Shown piece after piece: positions 1-7,104 of a DNA stretch of 17,123 nt. Origin of the DNA: Candidatus Rokuibacteriota bacterium (GTDB lineage Bacteria; Methylomirabilota; Methylomirabilia; Rokubacteriales; CSP1-6); assembly GCA_016201645.1 (NCBI GenBank), contig JACQCL010000118.1, positions 1 to 17,123 on the forward strand, written 5' to 3'. Numbering within the stretch: the stretch's first letter is position 1; every line of letters begins with the position of its first letter. A program made the translations under genes and the position numbers. The notes beneath the pieces were generated by a model. The model worked only from the letters and a program-made list of their open reading frames with translations, did no database searches and had not been told where the DNA came from.

Positions 1-47
1 CACGTGATGGTTGTTTCGACGTACTCAGGATGAATGCCCGCCTTCAC
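1..47 (-). CDS. rpmE: 50S ribosomal protein L31, N-terminal fragment (cut by window edge)
   Basis: Only the first 15 codons and two bases of the next are present. They translate as (V/M)KAGIHPEYVETTIT followed by TG., and the KxGIHPxY opening is the hallmark of bacterial L31, a small protein of the large ribosomal subunit. The incomplete sixteenth codon (TG.) fits the first Cys of the zinc-binding (C+) form, but the base that decides it lies outside the window. The start is GTG, supported by a strong ribosome binding site (GAGGAGG) at about 54-60. The gene lies 73 bases downstream of rho on the same strand, a common rho-rpmE arrangement, and is probably cotranscribed with it. Identity rests on a short stretch but the match is specific. 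Confidence 0.85.
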   Translation of the reverse strand, partial: MKAGIHPEYVETTIT

Positions 48-90
48 GGCGCACCTCCTCAAGAAGTTTACACTCTACCAGGAAGGCGGG
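37..90 (-). promoter_or_regulatory. Inverted repeat enclosing the rpmE ribosome binding site and start
   Basis: The plus strand carries CCCGCCTT at 37-44 and its exact reverse complement AAGGCGGG at 83-90. In the rpmE mRNA the leader arm CCCGCCUU could pair with codons 2-4 (AAGGCGGG), closing a 38-nt loop that contains the binding site and the GTG start. L31 is known to autoregulate through its mRNA leader in E. coli, so a translational control element is conceivable. The 8-bp match may also be chance in GC-rich DNA. Confidence 0.35.
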
Positions 91-120
91 AAAAACGCAA
101 GGAATTTCAGGGGAATTGGG

Positions 121-1374
121 CTATCCCAGCTGATTCATGGCGCTCAGAAACTCCTTGTTGGTCTTGGTCAGCTTGAGCTTGTCCAACAGGAGCTCCATGG
201 CCTCCACCGGGTTCAGCTGGGAGAGGACCTTGCGGAGGAGCCAGACCTTCGAAAGCTCGTCCTTCTCCAGGAGCAGCTCCTCCTTCCGCGTGCCCGATTG
301 CTCGATATTGATGGAGGGGAAGATGCGCTTGTCCATCAGGCGGCGATCCAGGTGGACCTCCATGTTGCCGGTGCCCTTGAACTCCTCGAAGATCACGTCG
401 TCCATGCGGCTGCCGGTGTCCACGATGGCCGTGGCCATGATCGTCAGCGAGCCGCCCTCTTCGATGTTCCGCGCCTGGGCGAAGAAGCGCCGGGGGCGTT
501 GGAGCGCATTGGCGTCAAGGCCGCCGGAGAGCACTTTGCCCGACGACGGGATGATGGCGTTATGGGCCCGGGCGAAGCGCGTGATGGAGTCCAGGAGAAT
601 CACCACGTCCCGCTTGTGCTCGACCAACCGCTTGGCCTTTTCGATCACCATGTCGGCCACCTGGACGTGCCGCTGGGGCGGCTCGTCGAAGGTGGAGGAG
701 ATGACCTCTCCCTTTACCGAGCGTTGCATGTCGGTCACCTCTTCCGGCCTCTCGTCGATCAGCAACACGATGAGATACACCTCGGGGTGATTCTTGGCGA
801 TGGCGTGGGCGAGGTTCTGGAGCATCATCGTCTTGCCGGTGCGCGGTGCCGCCACGATGAGGCCGCGCTGGCCCTTGCCGATCGGCGTGAGGAGATCCAT
901 GACCCGGGTCGTCAGCTCGTCCCCGTCGTGCTCCAGCCGGATCCGCTCCATCGGATAGAGCGGGGTGAGGTTGTCGAAGAAGATCTTCTCCCGGGCGGCA
1001 TCAGGCGTCTCGAAGTTGATCGCCTCGACCTTGAGGAGGGCGAAGTAGCGCTCGGTATCCTTGGGAGGCCGGACCTGCCCGGAGATCGTGTCGCCTGTCC
1101 TGAGGTCGAAGCGGCGAATCTGGGAGGGAGAGACGTAAATGTCGTCGGGACCCGGCAGGTAGTTGTAGTCGGGGGCCCGCAGGAAGCCGAATCCGTCAGG
1201 GAGGACCTCCAGCACCCCCTCGGCAAAGATGAGCCCGTCCTTCTCGGCCTGGCCCTGGAGGATCTTGAAAATCAGCTCCTGCTTTCGGAGCCCGCTGAAC
1301 CCCTGGACGTTCAGGTCCTTGGCGATGGTGTTGAGTTCCGAAATGGTCTTCTCTTTGAGTTCCGAGAGGTTCAT
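121..1374 (-). CDS. rho: Transcription termination factor Rho
   Basis: This 417-residue protein is close to the E. coli Rho length (419) and collinear with it. Rho is a hexameric RNA-dependent ATPase that loads on C-rich transcripts and terminates transcription in the cytoplasm. The N-terminal helical domain spans about 1-45. The RNA-binding cold-shock fold has DGFGFLR at 60-66 and GPDDIYVSPSQIRRF at 75-89. The ATPase core has Walker A AAPRTGKT at 175-182, the catalytic Glu at 211, Walker B VVILLD at 257-262, the Q-loop near 278-290 and the SGTRKEE arginine-finger region at 360-366. No insertion domain is present, unlike actinobacterial Rho. The ATG has an ideal binding site (AGGAGGT) with 6-nt spacing. 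Rho probably matters more than usual locally, because none of the intergenic gaps in this window contains a hairpin plus T-tract terminator. Confidence 0.98.
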   Translation of the reverse strand: MNLSELKEKTISELNTIAKDLNVQGFSGLRKQELIFKILQGQAEKDGLIFAEGVLEVLPDGFGFLRAPDYNYLPGPDDIYVSPSQIRRFDLRTGDTISGQVRPPKDTERYFALLKVEAINFETPDAAREKIFFDNLTPLYPMERIRLEHDGDELTTRVMDLLTPIGKGQRGLIVAAPRTGKTMMLQNLAHAIAKNHPEVYLIVLLIDERPEEVTDMQRSVKGEVISSTFDEPPQRHVQVADMVIEKAKRLVEHKRDVVILLDSITRFARAHNAIIPSSGKVLSGGLDANALQRPRRFFAQARNIEEGGSLTIMATAIVDTGSRMDDVIFEEFKGTGNMEVHLDRRLMDKRIFPSINIEQSGTRKEELLLEKDELSKVWLLRKVLSQLNPVEAMELLLDKLKLTKTNKEFLSAMNQLG

Positions 1375-1613
1375 CCGTTTACCTCCTGGCCTGCGAGCCT
1401 CGCTGAGAACAGGGGGAACCGGCTGCCGCGGACGGCCGGGCTAAGTCGGTTGGGCGGGCGGTCATCGAATACTCCTCGTTGTCGTCCGGCCGAACGGCGG
1501 GAAGACCCTGGTCCGACCTGACAGAAGCCTCTCTGAGGCTTGTTCAAGAATTGCTCAGCGAGATTATTCCCACTGGAGGGTTCTGATTTGTTCGCGAGGC
1601 ACTGCGAACGTTC
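1375..1613 (-). other. rho 5' leader with small hairpins; no convincing gene
   Basis: The stretch between the candidate rho promoter and the rho ATG would make a leader of about 240 nt. It contains a perfect 7-bp hairpin (AAGCCTC, loop of 3, GAGGCTT) at 1525-1541 and a 6-bp stem (GTTCGC/GCGAAC, loop of 8) at 1590-1609. Neither is followed by a T-tract, so neither looks like an intrinsic terminator. An open frame of 81 codons (1371-1616) crosses the leader and ends in an ATGA overlap with the rho start. Its composition is Arg/Ser/Pro-rich and I recognise no domain. Long regulatory leaders are known for rho in other bacteria, where Rho limits its own expression. Confidence 0.4.
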
Positions 1614-1620
1614 CATTTGT

Positions 1621-1650
1621 ATTTTCGCTCAGGCCCGACAAGCTTGTCAA
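1621..1650 (-). promoter_or_regulatory. Candidate sigma-70-type promoter for rho, with palindrome over the -35
   Basis: On the minus strand a perfect -35 hexamer TTGACA (1645-1650) is followed after 18 nt by GAAAAT (1621-1626), a moderate -10. The -35 overlaps a perfect 12-bp palindrome, GACAAGCTTGTC (1637-1648), which could be an operator or a coincidence. The promoter starts 8 nt after the stop of the upstream chaperone gene. A promoter here would separate rho-rpmE from the mfd unit. The -10 is the weak part of the call. Confidence 0.45.
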
Positions 1651-1658
1651 CTATTTTT

Positions 1659-2753
1659 CTACAACCGAATGTCGATGATCGCGCGCTTCTTTATCTCGTC
1701 GAGCCAGGCCGCCGAACGGGCGGCGTACTTCTGCCGGAAGAGGATATCCCGGATCTGCCGCTTGGCCTGCGCCAAGGCCTCCCCCGAGAGGCTCTCCTTC
1801 CATTCCAGCTTGAAGATGTGAAAGCCCAGCGTGGACCGGTGAGGAGCTGAGGCTTCCCCGGGGCGCAACCGGAGGATCTGGCCCTCGAGATCGGCGGCCA
1901 GTTCCCCCTGCTTCAACACTCCGAGGTCCCCGCCCTCCTTTGCCGTCGGATCCTGGGAATACCGCTTGGCGAGCTCGGCGAAATCCTCCCCCTCGCGAAC
2001 CTTGGCCCAGACCTCCTCGGCCTGAGCCCGGGCCGCCTGCCACCCCGCCTCGTCCCCCGGGGGGGTCGGCGTGATGAGAATGTGGCGGGCATGGTAGGAG
2101 AGCCCAGTCTCCAGCTTCTCCCGGTTTTCGAGCAAATACTTCTCGATCTCCGGCTCGGTCACCGAGATCCGGAATTGGACCTTCCGCTGGATCACCTTTT
2201 GAATCATCACCTGGTCCCGGAGCCGTTTCTTCACTCCGGCCAGCGTCAGCCCCTGGGCCTTGATGAGCCTCTCGAACTCCTCCTCAGTCTTCGCCTCGAA
2301 CCGCTTCATCACGTCGGCCAACTGCTCGTTGACCTCCGCCTCGTCCACGGTGAGCTGCTCCCGGCTCGCCTCCTGGAGTTGCAGCCGACTTTCGATCAGC
2401 CGGCTCAGCAACCGCTGCTTGAGCTCCGCCTCCTGCTCGGGTTTCACCGTTTCCTTGGACTCGGACAGGTAGTAGGCCAGGCCCTCCTGCAGCTCGCTCA
2501 GAGTGATCGCGTCGTTGTTCACCACGGCAATCACCCGGTCCACGACGTCGGGCCCATCCGGAGGGCCGACGGGTGCGGTCTTCCAGACTGGTGTGTCCCC
2601 GGCTTGAGCCTTCGCCTGGACATCACGGACGGCCTCCGACACCGAACCCGCGGGCATCGCCTCCTCCCGCGAGAACCATCCGCACCCGGCGGAGAGAAGC
2701 GAGGCGACGAGGAAGAGGAACGACAGGCGGAAGAGCGGTCGCCGCGCGCTCAT
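1659..2753 (-). CDS. SurA/PrsA-type peptidyl-prolyl cis-trans isomerase, predicted lipoprotein
   Basis: This 364-residue protein is a predicted periplasm-facing chaperone/foldase. Residues 1-24 form a lipoprotein signal: basic MSARR, a hydrophobic stretch, then LLSAGC with the lipidated Cys at 24. A SurA-like N-terminal chaperone domain spans about 70-215 (DVVDRVIAVVNNDAITLSEL at 69-88 is the typical opening). One parvulin domain runs from about 219 to 320 (YHARHILI at 220-227, FAELAKRYSQDP at 258-269, GGDLG at 274-278, LGFHIFKLE at 309-317). Classical SurA has two parvulin domains and a cleaved signal, so the family resemblance is to single-domain SurA/PrsA proteins. The start is set by an ATGA overlap with the mfd stop; a longer frame upstream would lie inside mfd and place extra residues before the signal. 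Translation is probably coupled to mfd. Client proteins are unknown. Confidence 0.9.
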   Translation of the reverse strand: MSARRPLFRLSFLFLVASLLSAGCGWFSREEAMPAGSVSEAVRDVQAKAQAGDTPVWKTAPVGPPDGPDVVDRVIAVVNNDAITLSELQEGLAYYLSESKETVKPEQEAELKQRLLSRLIESRLQLQEASREQLTVDEAEVNEQLADVMKRFEAKTEEEFERLIKAQGLTLAGVKKRLRDQVMIQKVIQRKVQFRISVTEPEIEKYLLENREKLETGLSYHARHILITPTPPGDEAGWQAARAQAEEVWAKVREGEDFAELAKRYSQDPTAKEGGDLGVLKQGELAADLEGQILRLRPGEASAPHRSTLGFHIFKLEWKESLSGEALAQAKRQIRDILFRQKYAARSAAWLDEIKKRAIIDIRL

Positions 2754-5700
2754 CGAAGCGTGTCCAGCAGCATTCCCAGGGCCCGCCGAACCTCGGACCA
2801 CGGCCCCCGGGGCAGCGTCGCCTCGAGGACAAATTCCTTCCGCAGGCGCAGCCGTCCGGGCTCGGCGCGGATGGCGCGGAGCAGCCGCTCGGGAGAGACC
2901 GACGTGACCGGCGAGAAGGTCAAGAGGGCCTTGCCCCCCACCGCCTCGACCCGCTCGATGCCGAGCTGCCGCCCCATGGCACGGAGCTCGACGACCTCGA
3001 GGAGGTGCGACACCGGCGGCGGAAGCGGACCGAAGCGGTCGCGGAGCTCAGCGCGGACCTCCGCGATCTCCTCGACGCGCGTGATCCCGGCGAGCCGCTT
3101 GTAGAAAGCCAGCCGCTGACCCACCTCGGGCACGTAGGTCTCGGGCAGCCGCGCTTCCACCTCCACCGTCACCACCGGCTCGAGAGCGTCCTCAGTCGGG
3201 TCTCCCCTCAATTCTCTCACGGCCTCGCCGAGGAGCTTCGAATAGAGATCAAAGCCGACGGCGGCGATGTGGCCGTGCTGCTCGGCGCCCAGGAGATTCC
3301 CGGACCCGCGGATCTCCAGATCCCGAAGCGCCAGCCTGAAGCCTGAGCCGAGCTCGGTAAGCTCCTGGATGACGCGCAGGCGCTTCTGGGCGGTCTCGTC
3401 CACCCGGCCGTCGGCCGGGATCAACAGGTAGGCGTACGCTTGCTGGCGCTCCCGCCCCACGCGCCCGCGCAACTGGTAAAGCTGGGCGAGGCCGAACCGA
3501 TCGGCCCGGTTCACCACGATGGTGTTCGACGCGGGAATGTCGAGGCCCGACTCGACGATGGCGGTGGAGACCAGGACGTCGGCCTGGCCGCCGACGAATC
3601 GCAGCATGACGTCTTCCAGGTCCTTCTCCCGCATCTGGCCGTGGGCCATCACCACGCGCGCGCGCGGGTGGAGCCGCTGGATGAACGCGGTCATGGACGG
3701 GAGGGACTGGATCCGGTTGTGGACGAAGAAGACCTGGCCGCCCCGGGCCAGCTCCTGCTCGAGGGCGTCCCGGACCAGCGCTCGGTTGAACGGAGCGACG
3801 AAGGTCTCCACGGGCAGGCGGTCCGGGGGCGGGGTCTCGATGATCGAAAGATCCCGGACCCCCGAGAGGGACATGTAGAGCGTGCGAGGGATGGGGGTCG
3901 CCGTCAGGGTGAGGACATCCACCGATTTTCGAAACTTCTTGATCCGTTCCTTGTGAGCCACCCCGAACCGGTGCTCTTCATCCACGATGAGGAGCCCCAG
4001 ATCCCGGAAGGCGACGTCTCGCGAGAGGAGGCGATGGGTTCCGATCACGATGTCCACCGTCCCCTGCCGGAGCCCGGCCACCACCGCCTTCTGGTCTTTC
4101 GGGGACCGGAAGCGCGACAGCAGCTCGACCCGTAGCGGGAACGGCGCAAAGCGCTCCGTGAAGGTCGCCCAGTGCTGCTGGGCCAGGATGGTGGTGGGCA
4201 CGAGGAGGGCGACCTGTTTGCCGTCCATCGCGGCCTTGAAGGCCGCGCGGAGCCCGACCTCCGTCTTGCCGTACCCGACATCGCCGGCCACCAGCCGGTC
4301 CATGGGCCGGGGCCGCTCCATGTCGGCCTTGACCTCCTCGATGGCCCGCAACTGATCGGGGGTCTCCTCGAAGCGGAAGGCCGCCTCGAACTCCCGCTGC
4401 CAGGGGGTCTCCTCGCCGAAGGCGTGGCCCTCGAGGACCGAGCGCGCCGCGTAGAGGTGAAGGAGCTCTTCCGCCATCTGGCGGAGGGCCGCCCGCACCG
4501 ACTCTTTCACGCGCTGCCAGGAGGTCCCGCCCAACCGGTCCAGTCGCACCTCCGCGCCGTCACTCCCCAGGTACTTGGAGATCACGCTCAGCCGCTCCAC
4601 GGGGAGATAGAGACGGTTCCCTTCCGCGTACTCCAGGAGGAGAAAATCCCCCTGACGCCCGTCCACGGGAAGCGTTTTCAACCCCAGGTAGCGCCCGATC
4701 CCGTGCTCCTCGTGGACGACCAGGTCGCCGACCTCAAGATCGGTGAACGCGGTGAGGGCAGCCCCGCGCTGGTAGTGTGGCCGGCGCAGGGTTCGCCGCC
4801 GGGCGCCGAAGAGTTCCTCCTCGGTCAGGATGATGATCCCGAGCGCGGGAATGGAGAATCCCTGGGCGCACTCGCCCACCAGGATTCCCAGCCCCTCCGC
4901 TCCCAGCAACGAGGCGCCTTCGACTGTCTCGAACCCGTGCTCGAAGAGGATCTGCTTCAGGCGGCGGGCCTGAGCCTCGTCCTGGCAGATGAGGCGAACC
5001 CTGAAACCTTCGCGTCGCCACGAGGCGAGCTCGAGGGCGAGCTGGCGGAACTGTCCCCGAAAACTTCCGACCGACCGCGTCTCGAGGCCGAAATGCCCAG
5101 CATTCGGATCCGGCGGCGCGGCCGCCAGGAGCCCGAGCTCGATCCGCCGGCGCCCTTTCAACAACTCACCGAGCGGGATCGGCGACGGGGCATCGTCCGG
5201 GGGAGCCTCCAAGAGGGACGGGCCATCCAGAATGACCGGGGCCTCGGCAGGAAGATAGGAGAGGAGCGGGGTCCCTGCCTCCCCTCCGAGCGTCAGCGGG
5301 AGGACCTCGACGGACTGGACCGTTTCAACCGCTCGCTGCGAGGTGGGATCGAAGAGGCGGAGCGATTCGATCTCATCACCGAAGAACTCGACACGGACCG
5401 GCTGCTCCCGCGCGGGCGAGAAGATATCCACGATCCCGCCGCGCAGGCCCCACTGCCCGACCTCGACGACGGTTTCCACGCGCTCGTATCCTGCCGCCGT
5501 CAGCCGCTCGAGAAGTTCCTCCCGCGCCAACTCCTGTCCCACGGTGAGGCCGAGCGTGAGGCGCCGGAATTCGTCGGGCGGCAGCAGGGGCGAGGCCAGG
5601 GCCGCGGGGGTCGTCACCACCGTGAGCGGCTCTCCCCTGAGGAGGCGGTGGCAGACCCAAGCGCGCTCCCCCTCGGTCTCCCGCTGACGCCCCCCCCGCC

Positions 5701-5998
5701 AGAATGAGGGCTGGCTCGGGGGAAATTCCTGAGCGCGCCACGGGGCCTCCGCCAGAGCGGCCTCGAAGAATCGGAGATCCTGGCACATCCGGTGAAGGGC
5801 CGAGAGATCGGGAACCAAGACCAGGGCGGGACGGTTGGCCCCCCGAAGGAGCGCCGAGAGAACCAGGGCGCGCGACGACCCCCAGAGGCCGTCCACAGAA
5901 AGGCAGGGATCTCCCTTGGCGAAGGCCCCGGAGAGCGCCTGAAACGGGGCCCACTCGGCAAGCAGGAAGGGTTGGACCGGCACGATCATGAACGACAT
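2750..5998 (-). CDS. mfd: Transcription-repair coupling factor Mfd
   Basis: The 1082-residue protein (E. coli Mfd has 1148) removes RNA polymerase stalled at DNA lesions and recruits UvrA to start nucleotide excision repair. The UvrB-homology module occupies about 1-200 (GGIVDIFSP near 187-195). The RNA-polymerase-interacting, CarD-like domain is near 420-480 (VGDLVVHEEHGIGRY). The translocase core has GDVGYGKTE around 572-580, DEEHRFG near 673-679 and LTATPIPRTLYMS near 698-710. The TRG motif includes EIRGSGNLLGAEQHG, and the C-terminal UvrA-masking domain is present. I chose the ATG at 5998. An in-frame TTG at 6031 would add 11 residues, and a second ATG lies 3 codons inside. The 3' end overlaps the chaperone start as ATGA. 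A run of eight G at codons near 5690-5697 (C on the plus strand) is in frame and does not disrupt the protein. Rex ends about 43 nt upstream. Confidence 0.97.
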   Translation of the reverse strand: MSFMIVPVQPFLLAEWAPFQALSGAFAKGDPCLSVDGLWGSSRALVLSALLRGANRPALVLVPDLSALHRMCQDLRFFEAALAEAPWRAQEFPPSQPSFWRGGRQRETEGERAWVCHRLLRGEPLTVVTTPAALASPLLPPDEFRRLTLGLTVGQELAREELLERLTAAGYERVETVVEVGQWGLRGGIVDIFSPAREQPVRVEFFGDEIESLRLFDPTSQRAVETVQSVEVLPLTLGGEAGTPLLSYLPAEAPVILDGPSLLEAPPDDAPSPIPLGELLKGRRRIELGLLAAAPPDPNAGHFGLETRSVGSFRGQFRQLALELASWRREGFRVRLICQDEAQARRLKQILFEHGFETVEGASLLGAEGLGILVGECAQGFSIPALGIIILTEEELFGARRRTLRRPHYQRGAALTAFTDLEVGDLVVHEEHGIGRYLGLKTLPVDGRQGDFLLLEYAEGNRLYLPVERLSVISKYLGSDGAEVRLDRLGGTSWQRVKESVRAALRQMAEELLHLYAARSVLEGHAFGEETPWQREFEAAFRFEETPDQLRAIEEVKADMERPRPMDRLVAGDVGYGKTEVGLRAAFKAAMDGKQVALLVPTTILAQQHWATFTERFAPFPLRVELLSRFRSPKDQKAVVAGLRQGTVDIVIGTHRLLSRDVAFRDLGLLIVDEEHRFGVAHKERIKKFRKSVDVLTLTATPIPRTLYMSLSGVRDLSIIETPPPDRLPVETFVAPFNRALVRDALEQELARGGQVFFVHNRIQSLPSMTAFIQRLHPRARVVMAHGQMREKDLEDVMLRFVGGQADVLVSTAIVESGLDIPASNTIVVNRADRFGLAQLYQLRGRVGRERQQAYAYLLIPADGRVDETAQKRLRVIQELTELGSGFRLALRDLEIRGSGNLLGAEQHGHIAAVGFDLYSKLLGEAVRELRGDPTEDALEPVVTVEVEARLPETYVPEVGQRLAFYKRLAGITRVEEIAEVRAELRDRFGPLPPPVSHLLEVVELRAMGRQLGIERVEAVGGKALLTFSPVTSVSPERLLRAIRAEPGRLRLRKEFVLEATLPRGPWSEVRRALGMLLDTLR

Positions 5999-6041
5999 GA
6001 ATCCAATACCACCGGAACGGGGAAGCGTCAAACAGCCCGGA

Positions 6042-6692
6042 TCAGCGGGTCACTTGAGCGAGATAAAAGCTGAGCGTCTCCAGCTCGATGGACAGGTCCA
6101 CGACTTGCAGGCGCACGTCTTTCGGAACCTTGAGCCGGGTCGGGGCAAAGTTCAGGATGGCCTTGACCCCTGCCGCGACGAGCCGGTCCGCAACGGTCTG
6201 AGCCGCCTCGGCCGGGACGGCCACGATCCCGATCTGCAGATTCCGCCCCTTGGCCTCGCGGGCGAGGTCCCCGAGCGGGAGGATCGGCACACCCTCCACG
6301 GTCCGCCCGACCTTCCGCGAATCGTCATCGAAGATCGCCGAGATCCTGAAGCCCTGGCGGATGAACCCTTTGTAGTGGAAGAGCGCGGACCCGAGATTCC
6401 CGAAACCCACCAGCGCCACCTGCCACTCGCGATCGAGGCCCAGAATCTTCTGCAGCTCGGCTTTCAACCCCGACACGTAATACCCGGTGCCGCGCACGCC
6501 GAACTCACCGAAGTACGCGAGGTCCTTTCGCACCTGGGCGGAGTTGAGGTTGAAGCGCTCCGCCAGTTCCTCGGATGAGATCGTCTTGACCCCGTCCTCT
6601 TCTAGCTGGAGCAGACAGCGCGTGTACACCGAGAGACGACGGATCGTCATCTCGGGGATCTTGGGGATCTTGAAGTTCGATCGAGGCGTCAT
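6042..6692 (-). CDS. rex: Redox-sensing transcriptional repressor Rex
   Basis: Rex is a dimeric repressor that reads the NADH/NAD+ ratio; NADH binding releases it from operators upstream of respiratory and fermentative genes. The 216-residue protein has the usual KIPEMTIRRLSVYTRCL opening (11-27) and a winged helix-turn-helix at about 16-75 (LNSAQVRKDLAYFGEFGVRGTGY region, 49-71). A Rossmann domain begins with VALVGFGNLGSAL (92-104), including the GxGxxG nucleotide loop. The C-terminal helix (about 200-216) would swap between subunits. The ATG at 6692 gives the expected N-terminus; the binding site is weak (GGGGC) and sits right beside a strong hairpin. The gene follows atpE and precedes mfd on the same strand. 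I saw no canonical Rex palindrome (TTGTGAA-N4-TTCACAA type) in the intergenic regions, so its local targets are not evident. Confidence 0.96.
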   Translation of the reverse strand: MTPRSNFKIPKIPEMTIRRLSVYTRCLLQLEEDGVKTISSEELAERFNLNSAQVRKDLAYFGEFGVRGTGYYVSGLKAELQKILGLDREWQVALVGFGNLGSALFHYKGFIRQGFRISAIFDDDSRKVGRTVEGVPILPLGDLAREAKGRNLQIGIVAVPAEAAQTVADRLVAAGVKAILNFAPTRLKVPKDVRLQVVDLSIELETLSFYLAQVTR

Positions 6693-6700
6693 CGAAGCCC

Positions 6701-6736
6701 CGCGCGGGCATCCGGGGGAACCCGGAGGCCCGCGTG
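6701..6736 (-). promoter_or_regulatory. Strong GC-rich hairpin between atpE and rex
   Basis: The arms 6701-6716 and 6721-6736 pair over 16 positions with one A/G mismatch (6710/6727) and one position that is G-T on the plus strand (6702/6735). They close a 4-nt loop at 6717-6720. On the transcribed strand the stem starts 13 nt after the atpE stop and ends 8 nt before the rex ATG. No T-tract follows, so it is not a standard intrinsic terminator. It could stabilise the abundant atpE message, mark a processing site, or limit rex translation by crowding its binding site. Confidence 0.6.
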
Positions 6737-6749
6737 CCGGAAAGCTATC

Positions 6750-7073
6750 TCAGGCGGGCCACTTGACGAACAAGAGCAGGATCCCCATCACGAGCACGTA
6801 CAGCGCGAGCGACTCGATCAACGCGAGACCGATGATCATGGCCGTCTGAATGCGCCCCGCAGCGCCCGGCTGGCGCGCCATGGCGTCCACCGCGCTGGCG
6901 GTCGCCCGCCCCTGCCCGAGACCGCACAACCCGGAGGCGATCGCCATCCCGATCCCGGCCGCGATCGCCGCGAAGGGCTTGAGCCAGTTGTCACCGGCTG
7001 TCGGCTCGGCCGCCGCAGCCGCCCCAGGGATCGCAAGCACGGCCATCAACACAAAGACCAGTGAGCGTCTCAC
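6750..7073 (-). CDS. atpE: F-type ATP synthase subunit c, with signal-peptide-like N-terminus
   Basis: Subunit c forms the membrane rotor ring of F0. From a GTG start the protein has 107 residues, longer than the usual 70-90. The start is fixed by an excellent binding site (AAGGAGG, 7-nt spacing); frames extending further upstream overlap the end of atpB. Residues 1-22 look like a signal peptide (RR, then a hydrophobic run ending AIPGAAAAA). The first helix follows at about 33-66 (CGLGQGRAT, 50-58), then the polar loop ARQPG (66-70), then the second helix at about 76-103 with the ion-carrying Glu87. Gln54, Ser88 and Tyr92 occupy positions that coordinate sodium in Ilyobacter-type rings. The same Glu-Ser-x-x-x-Tyr set also occurs in deltaproteobacterial c subunits as I recall them, so ion choice is open. 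The gene follows atpB by 31 bases. Confidence 0.96.
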   Translation of the reverse strand: MRRSLVFVLMAVLAIPGAAAAAEPTAGDNWLKPFAAIAAGIGMAIASGLCGLGQGRATASAVDAMARQPGAAGRIQTAMIIGLALIESLALYVLVMGILLLFVKWPA

Positions 7074-7104
7074 GGACTGCCCTCCTTCTGTGGTGGTGTG
7101 TGCA

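Noticed and set aside
34..1521. 495-codon plus-strand open frame antisense to rho
   Set aside because: rho on the other strand is unmistakable. Long antisense frames are expected in GC-rich coding DNA, and the translation has no recognisable domain.
1525..1541. Hairpin AAGCCTC/GAGGCTT as a rho-independent terminator
   Set aside because: No T-tract follows the stem on either strand at the right place.
5690..5697. Run of eight C (G in the mfd message), a possible slippage or phase-variation tract
   Set aside because: The reading frame is intact and the protein is normal on both sides. A single short homopolymer in GC-rich DNA is not enough to claim phase variation.
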